From assembly GCA_910584745.1 (NCBI GenBank), contig CAJUDG010000012.1, positions 1 to 64,000 of the forward strand: a DNA stretch of 64,000 nucleotides, given 5' to 3'. Made by a program: the position numbers and the translations under genes. Shown in pieces: positions 41,972-50,830 of the stretch (within the stretch, counting starts at the first letter, position 1; the number at the start of each line of letters is the position of its first letter). Origin of the DNA: an uncultured Eubacteriales bacterium. Lineage in GTDB: Bacteria > Bacillota > Clostridia > Oscillospirales > Acutalibacteraceae. Below the pieces are notes generated by a model. That model made no database searches, had not been told where the DNA came from, and worked only from the letters and a program-made list of their open reading frames with translations.

Positions 41972-43336
41972 TTGAAAGCCAAAACAGCTATTACTCAGGC
42001 CTACCTCATCCTGCTCATGACCGTTTTTCTGTTCTTTACCGGCAGCGCGGGTTATATGAAAATAAGCGAGTCAAAATTCCGGGCGTTCACCCTGATCTCC
42101 GTCGGGTACATCGCAGCCATTGCCGCGGTGACGGCGGCGGATATCATTCGGGGGCGCTCCTCGCCCTTGGCGCTGCTGAGAAGCTCAACGCACGCCCAGC
42201 GGGCGGCGGTCCTGTATCTGACTATAACATGGATATCGGCGGTCATGTCCCCGTACTGGCCGGATACGGTGATCGGCGCAAGCCGGTACGAGGGCGCCTT
42301 TACCATCACGCTGTATGTGGCCGCCTTCCTGCTCATATCGGCATACGGGCGGGCGGACCGGCTGCTGCTATGGGTATTTGCCGGAGCCGTGGCGCTGGAG
42401 AGCATACTCTGTATAGTCCAGATGGAGGGGTATAATCCGTTTACATTGTATCCGTCGGGATATAATTACTTCGACGCGGGCGTGGCATACAATGGCGCAT
42501 ACCTCGGCACCATAGGAAACGCGGATATGACGGCTGCGTTTTACTGCCTTGCGGTACCCATACTGGCCTATGGGCTGGCACGCATTAGAGGCAGCGGCCG
42601 CCTTATCCTGCTGGCGGCCCTGGTCCCGGCGCTGTACGCGGCGGTAAAGATGTCGGTAATGGCAGGATATGTCGGTGTCTCGGCGGGACTGATGCTGGCA
42701 TTTCCGGCGGGGCTGAGCAAAAGGCGCACGCGGATCATCTGCTGGGCGGCCCTGGCGGCGATCATCCTTGCCGGGGCATTGACGGTATATATCGCCGATC
42801 TGCCTTTTGAGATGTTCCACCAGGCGCACAATATCCTGCACGGCAGCTTTGACGGCAGCTTCGGCAGCGGCCGGATACATATCTGGGGCCAGGTGCTGGA
42901 GCACGCGGCCAGGCGGCCGCTTCTGGGCTTTGGCCCGGACACCATGATAAACGGCGGCCTCGAGCCCTTCAGACGCTATAGCGCGGAACTGGGCGGCATG
43001 ATCGTGGCCATGATAGACACCGCCCACAGCGAGTATCTGAACATTCTGTACCATCAGGGCATATTCGCCCTTGCGGCATATGTATGGCTGCTGGCGCTGC
43101 TGATAAAAAGGTGGCTGAAGTCCTCCCCTGCGGACGGCGCCGCGTGGGCGCTGGGGGCCGGTGTGCTCGGCTACTGCGCCCAGGCCTTCTTCGGCTTCAG
43201 CACTTGCATTATCACCCCCTTTTTCCTGGGCGCGGCGGGCTTGCTTGAAAGCCGGCGGGCAGCACCAGACGGCTCTCAAGCAGGCCGTGGGAATAACGTC
43301 CGAGCTTTTTTCACCCGAGTTTCAGGAAAAAATTGA
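41972..43336 (+). CDS. O-antigen ligase family membrane protein
   Basis: A 454-residue polytopic protein with about 11 membrane segments. A larger extracytoplasmic loop near residues 270-350 contains HIWGQVLEHAARRPLLGFGPD and DTAHSEYLNILYHQG, the two motifs typical of the Wzy_C/O-antigen ligase family. In Gram-positive bacteria such proteins join or polymerise surface glycans. The start is TTG at 41972, with GAAGGGGGG upstream. No glycosyltransferases are adjacent, so the glycan is unknown; it may serve surface glycoprotein modification. Confidence 0.82.
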   Translation: MKAKTAITQAYLILLMTVFLFFTGSAGYMKISESKFRAFTLISVGYIAAIAAVTAADIIRGRSSPLALLRSSTHAQRAAVLYLTITWISAVMSPYWPDTVIGASRYEGAFTITLYVAAFLLISAYGRADRLLLWVFAGAVALESILCIVQMEGYNPFTLYPSGYNYFDAGVAYNGAYLGTIGNADMTAAFYCLAVPILAYGLARIRGSGRLILLAALVPALYAAVKMSVMAGYVGVSAGLMLAFPAGLSKRRTRIICWAALAAIILAGALTVYIADLPFEMFHQAHNILHGSFDGSFGSGRIHIWGQVLEHAARRPLLGFGPDTMINGGLEPFRRYSAELGGMIVAMIDTAHSEYLNILYHQGIFALAAYVWLLALLIKRWLKSSPADGAAWALGAGVLGYCAQAFFGFSTCIITPFFLGAAGLLESRRAAPDGSQAGRGNNVRAFFTRVSGKN

Positions 43337-43361
43337 AAATTTTCCAGGAATATGCTATACT
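43333..43361 (+). promoter_or_regulatory. Sigma-A promoter of the rhamnose operon
   Basis: TTGAAA (43333-43338) and TATACT (43356-43361), with TGC before the -10 and 17-bp spacing. It overlaps the stop codon of the ligase-like gene. Confidence 0.75.
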
Positions 43362-43397
43362 GATCTCAGCATAATCCCGAAAGAGAGAGGGTGCTTT

Positions 43398-44696
43398 ATG
43401 ACACATCACTACCTGGCCATAGACATCGGCGCAAGCTCAGGCCGTCACATAGTGGGCTGGCAGGAGGACGGCGAGCTTCGCACAGCGGAGGTCTACCGCT
43501 TTAAAAACGGTGTGACCCAGCAGGACGGCCATCTCACCTGGGACCTGACGCGCCTTGAGCGGGAGGTCCGGGCGGGGATAGACGCGTCCCTTGAGAGATA
43601 TCCTCGGATAGAGAGCCTGTCCGTGGACACCTGGGGGGTGGACTATGTGCTCATGCGGGGGGACGAGCCTGTTACGCCCTGCTACGCCTACAGGGACAGC
43701 CGCACAGATGAGTCCATCCCCAAGGTCCATGAGATAATACCCTTCGGAGAGCTGTACGCCCGCACAGGCATACAGTTCCAGTCCTTCAACACTATCTACC
43801 AGCTCTACGCCGACAAGCTGGCGGGGCGGCTGGAGGGGGCCACGGGCTGGCTGATGATGCCCGTGTACCTGATGTGGCGGCTCTGCGGGGGAAAGGCACA
43901 TGAGTACACCAACGCCAGCACCACCGGCCTTGTGAACGCCGCGACCCGGGAATTTGACAGGGACATCACAGATAAGCTTGGCCTGCCCGGAGAGCTTTTC
44001 ACCGGGCTCAGCCAGCCGGGGGCCATTTTGGGGCAATATAAGGGCATAAACGTGGTGCTCTGCCCCACCCACGACACTGCCAGCGCCGTGGAGGGTATAC
44101 CGATGGAAGGTAACGAGCTGTTCCTTTCCTCCGGCACCTGGAGCCTTCTGGGGGCGAAGCTGCCGAAGGCCGTCACCACTCCCGAGAGCCTTAAGTCCAA
44201 CTTCTCCAACGAGGGCGGCGTGGGGTATATCCGCTACCTCAAGAACATCATGGGCATGTGGATGGTGAACAATCTCCGTGACGAGCTCTGCCCCGGGGAT
44301 GATTTCGGCGCTATCGTGGCGGGCGCGGAGCAGAGCGCTTACCCGGGCCTTGTGGACGTGACAGCCCAGCGGTTCATGGCCCCGGGGTCCATGAGCGGGG
44401 AGATGGACGCGGCCCTCACCGAGTCGGGCTTTAGGGGCCCTGAGAGCCCCGGCGACTACTTCCGCTGCGCCTACCGCTCCCTGGCAAGGTGCTATGGCGA
44501 GAGCGTCCGGGAGATAGAGCGCCTGACCGGAAGCCAGTACCACGCACTATATATTGTAGGCGGCGGCGCGAAGAATCAATACCTGAACCGCCTCACCGAG
44601 GAGGAGACCGGGCTAAAGATCATCGCCCTGCCCATCGAGGCCACGGCCCTGGGCAACCTGAGGTGCCAGATGAGTGCGGCTGGGGAAAATATTTAA
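43398..44696 (+). CDS. rhaB: Rhamnulokinase (short C-terminus)
   Basis: A 432-residue FGGY-family kinase that phosphorylates L-rhamnulose. Family motifs are the N-terminal LAIDIGASSGRHIVG, SVDTWGVDYVLM, CYAYRDSRTDE, LFLSSGTWSLLG and the C-terminal IVGGGAKNQYLNRLT. RhaB proteins are usually about 470-490 residues. Here the frame stops soon after EATALGNL, so roughly the last 40 residues of the family are missing. Catalytic and substrate parts look intact. The ATG follows AGAGAGAGGGTG. It is first in an operon with an isomerase and rhaD. Confidence 0.9.
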   Translation: MTHHYLAIDIGASSGRHIVGWQEDGELRTAEVYRFKNGVTQQDGHLTWDLTRLEREVRAGIDASLERYPRIESLSVDTWGVDYVLMRGDEPVTPCYAYRDSRTDESIPKVHEIIPFGELYARTGIQFQSFNTIYQLYADKLAGRLEGATGWLMMPVYLMWRLCGGKAHEYTNASTTGLVNAATREFDRDITDKLGLPGELFTGLSQPGAILGQYKGINVVLCPTHDTASAVEGIPMEGNELFLSSGTWSLLGAKLPKAVTTPESLKSNFSNEGGVGYIRYLKNIMGMWMVNNLRDELCPGDDFGAIVAGAEQSAYPGLVDVTAQRFMAPGSMSGEMDAALTESGFRGPESPGDYFRCAYRSLARCYGESVREIERLTGSQYHALYIVGGGAKNQYLNRLTEEETGLKIIALPIEATALGNLRCQMSAAGENI

Positions 44697-44727
44697 CTTG
44701 GCTGAATGGATTTGACCGTTATCTCCG

Positions 44728-44752
44728 TGTTATACATGGAAACATGATAACA
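44728..44752 (+). promoter_or_regulatory. Intercistronic hairpin with GAAA tetraloop
   Basis: TGTTAT-A-CATG (44728-44738) pairs with CATG-ATAACA (44743-44752), leaving one bulged A and a GAAA (GNRA-type) loop. The ribosome site AAAGGAG begins as the stem ends. It may stabilise or separate parts of the rhamnose mRNA, or affect translation of the next gene. Confidence 0.55.
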
Positions 44753-44766
44753 AAGGAGAATTCTGT

Positions 44767-45630
44767 ATGGTGATGTTGTCAAGTCAGATAATGGCCTGGG
44801 TCTCGGCGCTGCTCTGCCTGGCGGAAGCCCTGCGCTATCCAGTGAGGGTCAGCAAGGTAAAGGCGCTGAATAAAGCTTTTCACAGGATACATATCCCACT
44901 GGGGGTCCTGCTCTTAGCCACCGGCCTTATGCACGGGCTGCTGGCCGGGAACTCCCCCCGGGCCGGGGTTGGAGAGATGGAGCTGGCCCCGGTGCTCTTT
45001 ACCCTTAACTGGGGCACGGCCTGCTTTATGGCCGCCTTGCTCCTGGCAGTAAGTTACCTGCTGCGAAAGGCGCTGAAGAAAAGGTGGATGGCCGCCCACA
45101 GGGTGCTGACCGTTCTGATGATAGCCCTGCTGGCGCTGCACCTGACGGATGTGGGCATACACCTGCCGGACAGATGGGCGGGCCCGCCCGCAGTGGAGAG
45201 CCCCGCACCTACCCCTGTCCCCACGCCCCAGGCCACACCGGCGCCCACCCCCAAGGCCACGCCCACCTCCGCGCCCACAGAGGAGCCTGCCCCGACCCCG
45301 GAGCCCACTGAGGAGCCCACTGAGGAGCCCACGCCAACTTCCGAGCCCACCCCGGAGCCCGGACTGCCGGACGGCGTCTATACCGGCACGGGACAGGGGC
45401 GCAACGGACCCATAACCGTAAGCGTGACGGTAAGCGCCGGGGAGATAACCGGCATAGAGGTCATAGACCACGTGGAAACCCCCAGGTATTTCGCCAGCGC
45501 GGCGGAGGTCATAGGCTCCATCATATCCGCCCAGTCCACCGAGGTGGACGCCGTTACCGGGGCAACCATCTCCTCCAATGGGATAAAGGAGGCCGTGGCC
45601 AACGCCCTTTTGGAGATAAGCCAAGAATGA
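44767..45630 (+). CDS. Membrane protein with predicted diheme helices and a flavinylated FMN-binding domain
   Basis: A 287-residue protein. About four N-terminal membrane helices (residues 5-135) contain His42/His56 and His111/His125, two pairs each 14 residues apart on separate helices, the spacing used for two b-type hemes in ferric-reductase-like domains. A long Pro/Thr/Glu linker (about 144-205) follows, then an FMN-binding domain (about 208-287) with DAVTGATISS, where Thr267 would carry covalent FMN added by ApbE. It would move electrons across the membrane to an outside acceptor. Its place between rhaB and the isomerase gene is unusual. AAAGGAGA precedes the ATG. Confidence 0.8.
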   Translation: MVMLSSQIMAWVSALLCLAEALRYPVRVSKVKALNKAFHRIHIPLGVLLLATGLMHGLLAGNSPRAGVGEMELAPVLFTLNWGTACFMAALLLAVSYLLRKALKKRWMAAHRVLTVLMIALLALHLTDVGIHLPDRWAGPPAVESPAPTPVPTPQATPAPTPKATPTSAPTEEPAPTPEPTEEPTEEPTPTSEPTPEPGLPDGVYTGTGQGRNGPITVSVTVSAGEITGIEVIDHVETPRYFASAAEVIGSIISAQSTEVDAVTGATISSNGIKEAVANALLEISQE

Positions 45631-45655
45631 TACAGTTATTTAAGGAGAGATAGAT

Positions 45656-47074
45656 ATGTTGGTTGAGACCAAGGCCCGGGTGGGCGTGTTCGCCATCGCC
45701 CTGGGCGCGTACCTGCCCCAGTTCCCCAGCTTAGTGCCGGAGTTCGAGGGCCAGTACGCAGACTTCAAGAAGACATTGCCCGACACCGTCGAGCTCATCG
45801 ACGGCGGCATCGTCACCACCAAGGAGCTTGCAATGCAGGCCGGGGACAAGTTCCGCTCGGCGGACGTCGACCTGGTGATATTGCAGCTTTTGACCTACGC
45901 CACGTCTTATAACATGCTCCCCGCCGTCCGGGATCTGGACGTACCGGTGGTGCTAGTGAACCTGCAAAAGAAGAAAGCTCCCGACTACGCCAGCACCGAC
46001 ACGGCAACGTGGCTTGGGGAGCTCTACGCCTGCGGGGCTGTAGGCGAAATGGTAGCCGACCTGGAGCGTGCAGGCAAGCGCCACGCCGTCATCACCGGCG
46101 TTGTGGAGGGCGGCGACCCCCACGCCCTGGCCGAGATAGAGGACTGGTGCAAAGCCGCCCAGGTGCGCCGCCGCTTCCGGGACACCAACCTTGCCCAGAT
46201 AGGCCGGCCCTATCCGGGAATGATGGACCTGTATATCGACGAGACGAACCTATATAACCGCATGTTCCTGTACACAAAGCAGTTCGACTGGGAGAAGATG
46301 TGGGCCATCGCTGATGATATCAACGACGGGGACGCAATACGTGCCAAAGCCCAGGGCATTCTTGACACCTTCGACATTGAGGGCGGCGGCACCGTTGAAA
46401 AGGTCTGGGACATGGCAAAGTACGTGGTGGCCTTCGAGCGGTGGGTGAAGGATGAGCATATCACCCTTGTGGCCTCACACTATGACGGCTTCGCCAAAGG
46501 GCAGGCTGGCGTACTTGACAGTATGCTCATTCCCGCCTTCTCCATGCTGATAAAGCAGGGTGTGGCCTGCGCCGTGGAGGGGGATATCAAGGTGGCCATG
46601 GCTATGAGCATCTTGAAGACCATCTCCGGCATGGGCCAGCTCAGCGAGATGTACTCCATCGACTTTAACGAGGACATCTGCATAATCGGCCACAGCGGCT
46701 CCGGGGACGCGGACATCTCCGCGAAGAAACCCACTATGAAGATCGTGGACGTGTTCCACGGTAAGACCGGCGGCGGGTATCTGACCCAGTTCTACCCACA
46801 TCTTGGCCCGGTAACGTATCTGGGCATAACCCAGGACAGGGACGGGCATTTCAAGTTCGTGGTGGCCGAGGGTATAAATGAAGACGGCCCAATCTTCACC
46901 TTTGGCGACACCAACATGCGCACCCGCTTCACCTGCGGGGCCAGGGAGTTCTGCGACAGGTGGAGCGAGGCGGGGCCCACCCACCATATGGCGGCGGCCT
47001 CCGGGCGGCATATAGACACCATCCTGAAGGTCGCGAAAATCTTCAACGTGCCAGTCGATATCATCACAAGATAA
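45656..47074 (+). CDS. L-fucose/L-arabinose isomerase family protein, probable L-rhamnose isomerase role
   Basis: A 472-residue cytoplasmic sugar isomerase-like protein. The N-terminal VGVFAIALGAYLPQFPSL and the central LQLLTYATSYNMLPAV belong to the FucI/AraA fold family. Candidate metal ligands include Glu in ACAVEGDIKVAM, and GAREFCDRWSEAGPTHHMAAA lies near the C-terminus. It is not a classical RhaA. Because it sits between rhaB and rhaD and no rhaA is seen, it probably supplies the rhamnose-to-rhamnulose step; that is inference from context. GGAGAGATAGAT precedes the ATG. Confidence 0.82.
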   Translation: MLVETKARVGVFAIALGAYLPQFPSLVPEFEGQYADFKKTLPDTVELIDGGIVTTKELAMQAGDKFRSADVDLVILQLLTYATSYNMLPAVRDLDVPVVLVNLQKKKAPDYASTDTATWLGELYACGAVGEMVADLERAGKRHAVITGVVEGGDPHALAEIEDWCKAAQVRRRFRDTNLAQIGRPYPGMMDLYIDETNLYNRMFLYTKQFDWEKMWAIADDINDGDAIRAKAQGILDTFDIEGGGTVEKVWDMAKYVVAFERWVKDEHITLVASHYDGFAKGQAGVLDSMLIPAFSMLIKQGVACAVEGDIKVAMAMSILKTISGMGQLSEMYSIDFNEDICIIGHSGSGDADISAKKPTMKIVDVFHGKTGGGYLTQFYPHLGPVTYLGITQDRDGHFKFVVAEGINEDGPIFTFGDTNMRTRFTCGAREFCDRWSEAGPTHHMAAASGRHIDTILKVAKIFNVPVDIITR

Positions 47075-47092
47075 CAGAAGGAAGGTAAAAGC

Positions 47093-47920
47093 ATGAGAGT
47101 ATTGGACGCGGAGTTTGTAAAGGGCTTTATGCGCATGGCCGACGACGGCTGGCAGCAGGGCTGGCACGAGCGCAACGGCGGCAACCTCAGCTACCGCATA
47201 AGGCCAGAGGAGATAGAATCCGTCCGGGAGGAGCTCCGCCCCGGGGACTGGCAGGAGATAGGCACAAGCGTGCCGGAGCTTTCCGGGGAGTATTTCCTGG
47301 TGACCGGCTCCGGGAAGTATTTCCGCAACGTCGCCATAAAGCCCGAGGACAGCTTCTGTATAATCGAGCTGGACGGAAAGGGCGAGAACTACCGCATATG
47401 CTGGGGCCTTGCAAACGGCGGCAGGCCCACCAGCGAGCTACCCTCTCACCTTATGAACCACGAGGTAAAGCTTCTGGCCACCGGCGGACGGCACAGGGTA
47501 ATATACCACTGCCACCCGGCCAACACCATCGCCCTGACCTTCGTGCTGCCGCTGACGGACGAGGCCTTCACCCGGGAGCTCTGGGAGATGGCCACAGAGT
47601 GCCCGGTGGTCTTCCCCGAGGGCATAGGCGTGGTGCCTTGGATGGTGCCCGGAGGCCGGGACATAGCCGTGGCCACCTCGGAGCTTATGAAGAAATACAA
47701 CGTGGCCATCTGGGCCCACCACGGCATGTTCTGCTCAGGGGCGGACTTTGACGAGACCTTCGGGCTCATGCACACGGTGGAGAAGTCGGCGGAGATTCTG
47801 GTCAAGGTGCTCTCCATGACCCCGCACAAGCACCAGACCATCGAGCCCGACGATTTCCGGCATCTGGCCGTGGACTTTAAGGTGGAGCTGCCCGAGCGGT
47901 TCCTGTATGAGAAGCACTGA
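47093..47920 (+). CDS. rhaD: Rhamnulose-1-phosphate aldolase
   Basis: A 275-residue class II aldolase that splits L-rhamnulose 1-phosphate into dihydroxyacetone phosphate and L-lactaldehyde. Family marks are WHERNGGNLSYR near residue 23, the phosphate-site VTGSGKYFRN, the zinc ligands HCHPAN, and WAHHGMFCSG, which supplies the third zinc His. Length is normal. GAAGGAAGGTAAAAGC precedes the ATG. It is last in the operon; no lactaldehyde reductase or rhamnose transporter is adjacent. Confidence 0.94.
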   Translation: MRVLDAEFVKGFMRMADDGWQQGWHERNGGNLSYRIRPEEIESVREELRPGDWQEIGTSVPELSGEYFLVTGSGKYFRNVAIKPEDSFCIIELDGKGENYRICWGLANGGRPTSELPSHLMNHEVKLLATGGRHRVIYHCHPANTIALTFVLPLTDEAFTRELWEMATECPVVFPEGIGVVPWMVPGGRDIAVATSELMKKYNVAIWAHHGMFCSGADFDETFGLMHTVEKSAEILVKVLSMTPHKHQTIEPDDFRHLAVDFKVELPERFLYEKH

Positions 47921-47928
47921 GACGGCAA

Positions 47929-47956
47929 AAGGGCCCTCCCGCTTGGGAGGGCCCTT
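47929..47956. terminator. Bidirectional terminator after rhaD
   Basis: AAGGGCCCTCCC (47929-47940) and GGGAGGGCCCTT (47945-47956) form a perfect 12-bp stem with a 4-nt loop. It separates rhaD from the convergent GNAT gene. Confidence 0.85.
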
Positions 47957-47960
47957 AATT

Positions 47961-48467
47961 TTACTCCAATATACACTCATAAGCCAGCCGCTCGCTGCCG
48001 TCCTCCACGTGGATAACGCCTCTGAGCTCCAGCCCGTTCTTCGCCATCACCCGCTGCATGGGCAGGTTCAGCCTGTGTGTGTCCCCGCGTATGATGCGCA
48101 CGCCGCGGTCCCTGGCCTGACGCTTGAGTTCGTCAAAGAACAGCCCCGCAGCGCCCTGGCCCCGGAGCACCGGGTCCACGGCCACCCGGTGCAGGAAGCC
48201 GTACTCCCCGCAGCCCTTCCAGCTGCCGTCCTCTATGACGTTATATGTGGGCTCAACGCCGAAAGCAAGGCAGGCAAAGGCCGCCACTTCGCCGTTCTCC
48301 GTCAGCACATAGCCGTGCCCAGCCTCTATGTCCCTTAACGCGTCATCGCCGTTGGGATAACCATCCTGCCACTGGGGCACTCCGGCATCCTTCAGCGCGG
48401 CCCTCGCCAAGTCGTACAGCTTCGCTATGGCGGGCACGTCCTCTTTTCTTCCCGGTCTCAGCTCCAT
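47961..48467 (-). CDS. GNAT family acetyltransferase
   Basis: A 168-residue GNAT protein. It opens MELRPGRKEDVPAIAKLYD, and the CoA signature is VDPVLRGQGAAGLFFDEL. The RGDTHRLNLPMQRVMAKNGL end is typical of a subgroup often annotated as small-molecule N-acetyltransferases. Its start codon abuts the stop codon of the ClpE-like gene with no gap, so it is probably co-transcribed with it. Substrate unknown. Confidence 0.85.
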   Translation of the reverse strand: MELRPGRKEDVPAIAKLYDLARAALKDAGVPQWQDGYPNGDDALRDIEAGHGYVLTENGEVAAFACLAFGVEPTYNVIEDGSWKGCGEYGFLHRVAVDPVLRGQGAAGLFFDELKRQARDRGVRIIRGDTHRLNLPMQRVMAKNGLELRGVIHVEDGSERLAYECILE

Positions 48468-50765
48468 TTAAAAGGCCTCCACCAGCAGCCCGCCCTCTTT
48501 GGCGGTGACGCCCACGGCGCTTATGCCGCCCCGCTCCACCAGCATGGCTGCTATCTTATCCTCAACCTCCCGGCGGATGGCGTTCCTAAGATCCCTGGCC
48601 CCGGACTTGCCGCCGAAGGACTTCTTGGCAAGCTCCTCACAGGCGGCATCGTCGTATTTGAAAGCTATGCCCTTCTCTTTAAGAGAGCCCACATACTCAG
48701 AGAGCATGAGCCCGGCGATATCCCTATAGTCCTCCACAGTCAGGGGTTTGAATATAACCACCTCGTCTATACGGCTCAGAAACTCCGGGCGCAGGAACTC
48801 CGTCAGGGCCTTCATGGCCTTCTCCCGGCTGATATCCCCGGCGGTCTTGGCAAAGCCAAGAGAGCCCTCCCTGCGTTCGCTTCCGGCGTTTGAGGTCATC
48901 ACTATCACGGTATTCTCAAAGTTCACCGTGCGGCCGTGGGCGTCGGTTATCCGGCCCTCGTCCAGTATCTGCAAGAGTATATTCATCACGTCCGGGTGGG
49001 CCTTCTCTATCTCGTCAAAGAGCAGTACCGAGTACGGCCGCCGCCGGACCTTCTCCGTCAGCTGTCCGGCCTCGTCATAGCCCACGTATCCGGGGGGCGA
49101 GCCGATTATCTTCGACACCGAGTGCTTCTCCATGAACTCCGACATGTCAAGGCGTATCATGGTCTCCGTGGCGTCAAACAGCTCCTCCGAGAGCACCCGC
49201 ACAAGCTCCGTCTTGCCCGTCCCGGTGGGTCCCACAAAGATGAAGGACGCGGGCCGCCGGCGGGGGCTTATCTGCACCCTCGACCGCCGCACCGCCGCCG
49301 AGACCGCCTTTATGGCCTCCTCCTGGCCGATAATGCGCTTTGAGAGAACATCCTCAAGGGTGCTCAGCTTCTTAAGGTCCCCGGCCTCCACCTTGGCGGC
49401 GGGTATGCCGGTCCAGAGCTCTATCACATACGCAAGGTCCCGCTCCTCAACAGGGGAGAAGATCCCCTCGTTTCTGAGCCTGTCAAGGCCCTCCTCCAGG
49501 GTGGCTATCCTGTAGTGGGTCTTGGCCAGCTCCTCATAGTCCACCATGGCGCTGCCCGGGTCAGAGAGGTCCTGCTCCCTTACCCGCTCCTTATTGAGGC
49601 TCAGCTCCATTGCGTCGTACTCCTCAAGGCGCTTGTTCCGAAGGGCCGCGCAGGCGCAGGCCTCGTCCAGAAGGTCTATGGCCTTGTCCGGCAGATACCG
49701 GTCGCTTATATACCTCTCCGACAGCACCACTATCCGCCGGGCTATCTCCTCGGACACCGTCACCCTATGATAGTCCTCATAGTATTTCTTTATGCCCAGA
49801 ATGACCTCCACCGCCTCGTCTATGGAGGGCTCGCCCACTGTCACCGGCTGAAAGCGCCGCTCAAGGGCTGCGTCCTTCTCGATGTACTTTCTGTACTCGT
49901 TGAAGGTGGTAGCGCCTATCACCTGTATCTCGCCCCGGGACAGGGCGGGCTTTAAGATATTGGCGGCGTTCATGCTGCCCTCGGCGTCGCCGGTGCCCAC
50001 AAGATTATGGACCTCGTCGATAAAGAGTATCACATTGCCGTCGGCCCGGACCTCCTCTACAAGGCCCTTGATCCTGCTCTCAAACTGGCCCCTGAACTGT
50101 GTCCCGGCAACGAGCGCCGTCAGGTCCAAAAGCTGTATCTCCTTGTCCCGCAGCTTTGCCGGGACCTTCCCGGCGGCTATCCGCAGGGCAAGGCCCTCGG
50201 CCACGGCGGTCTTGCCCACGCCGGGCTCGCCGATAAGGCAGGGGTTATTCTTTGTGCGCCGGGACAGTATCTGGACCACCCGCTCTATCTCCTTCTCACG
50301 GCCCACTATATTGTCAAGCTCTCCCCTGCGGGCCCGGGCGGTCAGGTCCGTGCAGTAGCTGCTTATATGCTTGCGCTTTTTCTTGTGGATGCTCTCCTTC
50401 TTCTCCCGCACGCCGCTGTAGCCGCCCCCCTGCGCCGGCCGGCCTATAAGCATATCCGCGGGCAGCGTTGCCGCGCCTCCCAGGGAGAAGTCGTCCTCGC
50501 CGCCGTCCGGGTCTCCGCCGGCCTCCTCCGCATCCATCTTCATCATCTGGGCCATCTGCTCGGTGGCCTCCTGAAACTCCTCCTCGGTTATGCCGGTCTG
50601 TTCCTTTAAAGTGTTCATCATATTATCCATAAGGTCGTTTACCTGCTTTATGCCCAGCTCCTTGGCACAGACAAAGCAGTAGCCCTTTGCGTCCCTGCTG
50701 TCTGACGACTGGGACACGAAAACCGTGGCCGGCCGCTTATGGCATCTTGTACAGAGCATCATCAT
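48468..50765 (-). CDS. ClpE-like ATP-dependent unfoldase
   Basis: A 765-residue class I Clp ATPase with two AAA+ domains. AAA1 has Walker A GEPGVGKT and Walker B ILFIDEVHN; AAA2 has GPTGTGKT and LLFDEIEKAH. The N-terminus is a zinc finger (Cys5, Cys8, Cys30, Cys33) as in ClpE, instead of a Clp_N double repeat. A short linker/middle region lies between the AAA domains. SLGF after the second Walker region is a candidate ClpP-docking loop. It should unfold proteins for ClpP, likely under stress. AGGAGGATTCGG precedes the ATG. No CtsR or CIRCE site is seen. Confidence 0.88.
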   Translation of the reverse strand: MMMLCTRCHKRPATVFVSQSSDSRDAKGYCFVCAKELGIKQVNDLMDNMMNTLKEQTGITEEEFQEATEQMAQMMKMDAEEAGGDPDGGEDDFSLGGAATLPADMLIGRPAQGGGYSGVREKKESIHKKKRKHISSYCTDLTARARRGELDNIVGREKEIERVVQILSRRTKNNPCLIGEPGVGKTAVAEGLALRIAAGKVPAKLRDKEIQLLDLTALVAGTQFRGQFESRIKGLVEEVRADGNVILFIDEVHNLVGTGDAEGSMNAANILKPALSRGEIQVIGATTFNEYRKYIEKDAALERRFQPVTVGEPSIDEAVEVILGIKKYYEDYHRVTVSEEIARRIVVLSERYISDRYLPDKAIDLLDEACACAALRNKRLEEYDAMELSLNKERVREQDLSDPGSAMVDYEELAKTHYRIATLEEGLDRLRNEGIFSPVEERDLAYVIELWTGIPAAKVEAGDLKKLSTLEDVLSKRIIGQEEAIKAVSAAVRRSRVQISPRRRPASFIFVGPTGTGKTELVRVLSEELFDATETMIRLDMSEFMEKHSVSKIIGSPPGYVGYDEAGQLTEKVRRRPYSVLLFDEIEKAHPDVMNILLQILDEGRITDAHGRTVNFENTVIVMTSNAGSERREGSLGFAKTAGDISREKAMKALTEFLRPEFLSRIDEVVIFKPLTVEDYRDIAGLMLSEYVGSLKEKGIAFKYDDAACEELAKKSFGGKSGARDLRNAIRREVEDKIAAMLVERGGISAVGVTAKEGGLLVEAF

Positions 50766-50798
50766 CCGAATCCTCCTCCTTGGTCCCTCTATTCTGAC

Positions 50799-50830
50799 AG
50801 GGGGAACACGCCCTATGCCGTGTTCCCCCT
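50799..50830 (-). promoter_or_regulatory. Long hairpin in the clp 5' leader
   Basis: AGGGGGAACACG (50799-50810) and CGTGTTCCCCCT (50819-50830) form a perfect 12-bp stem with an 8-nt loop, between a minus-strand TATAAT (50865-50870) and the ribosome site. It could be an attenuator, RNA thermometer-like or stability element. Confidence 0.55.

Noticed and set aside
45205..45365. Pro/Thr/Glu-rich repeat as a CRISPR or minisatellite
   Set aside because: It is the in-frame low-complexity linker of the FMN-binding membrane protein and lacks regular spacers.
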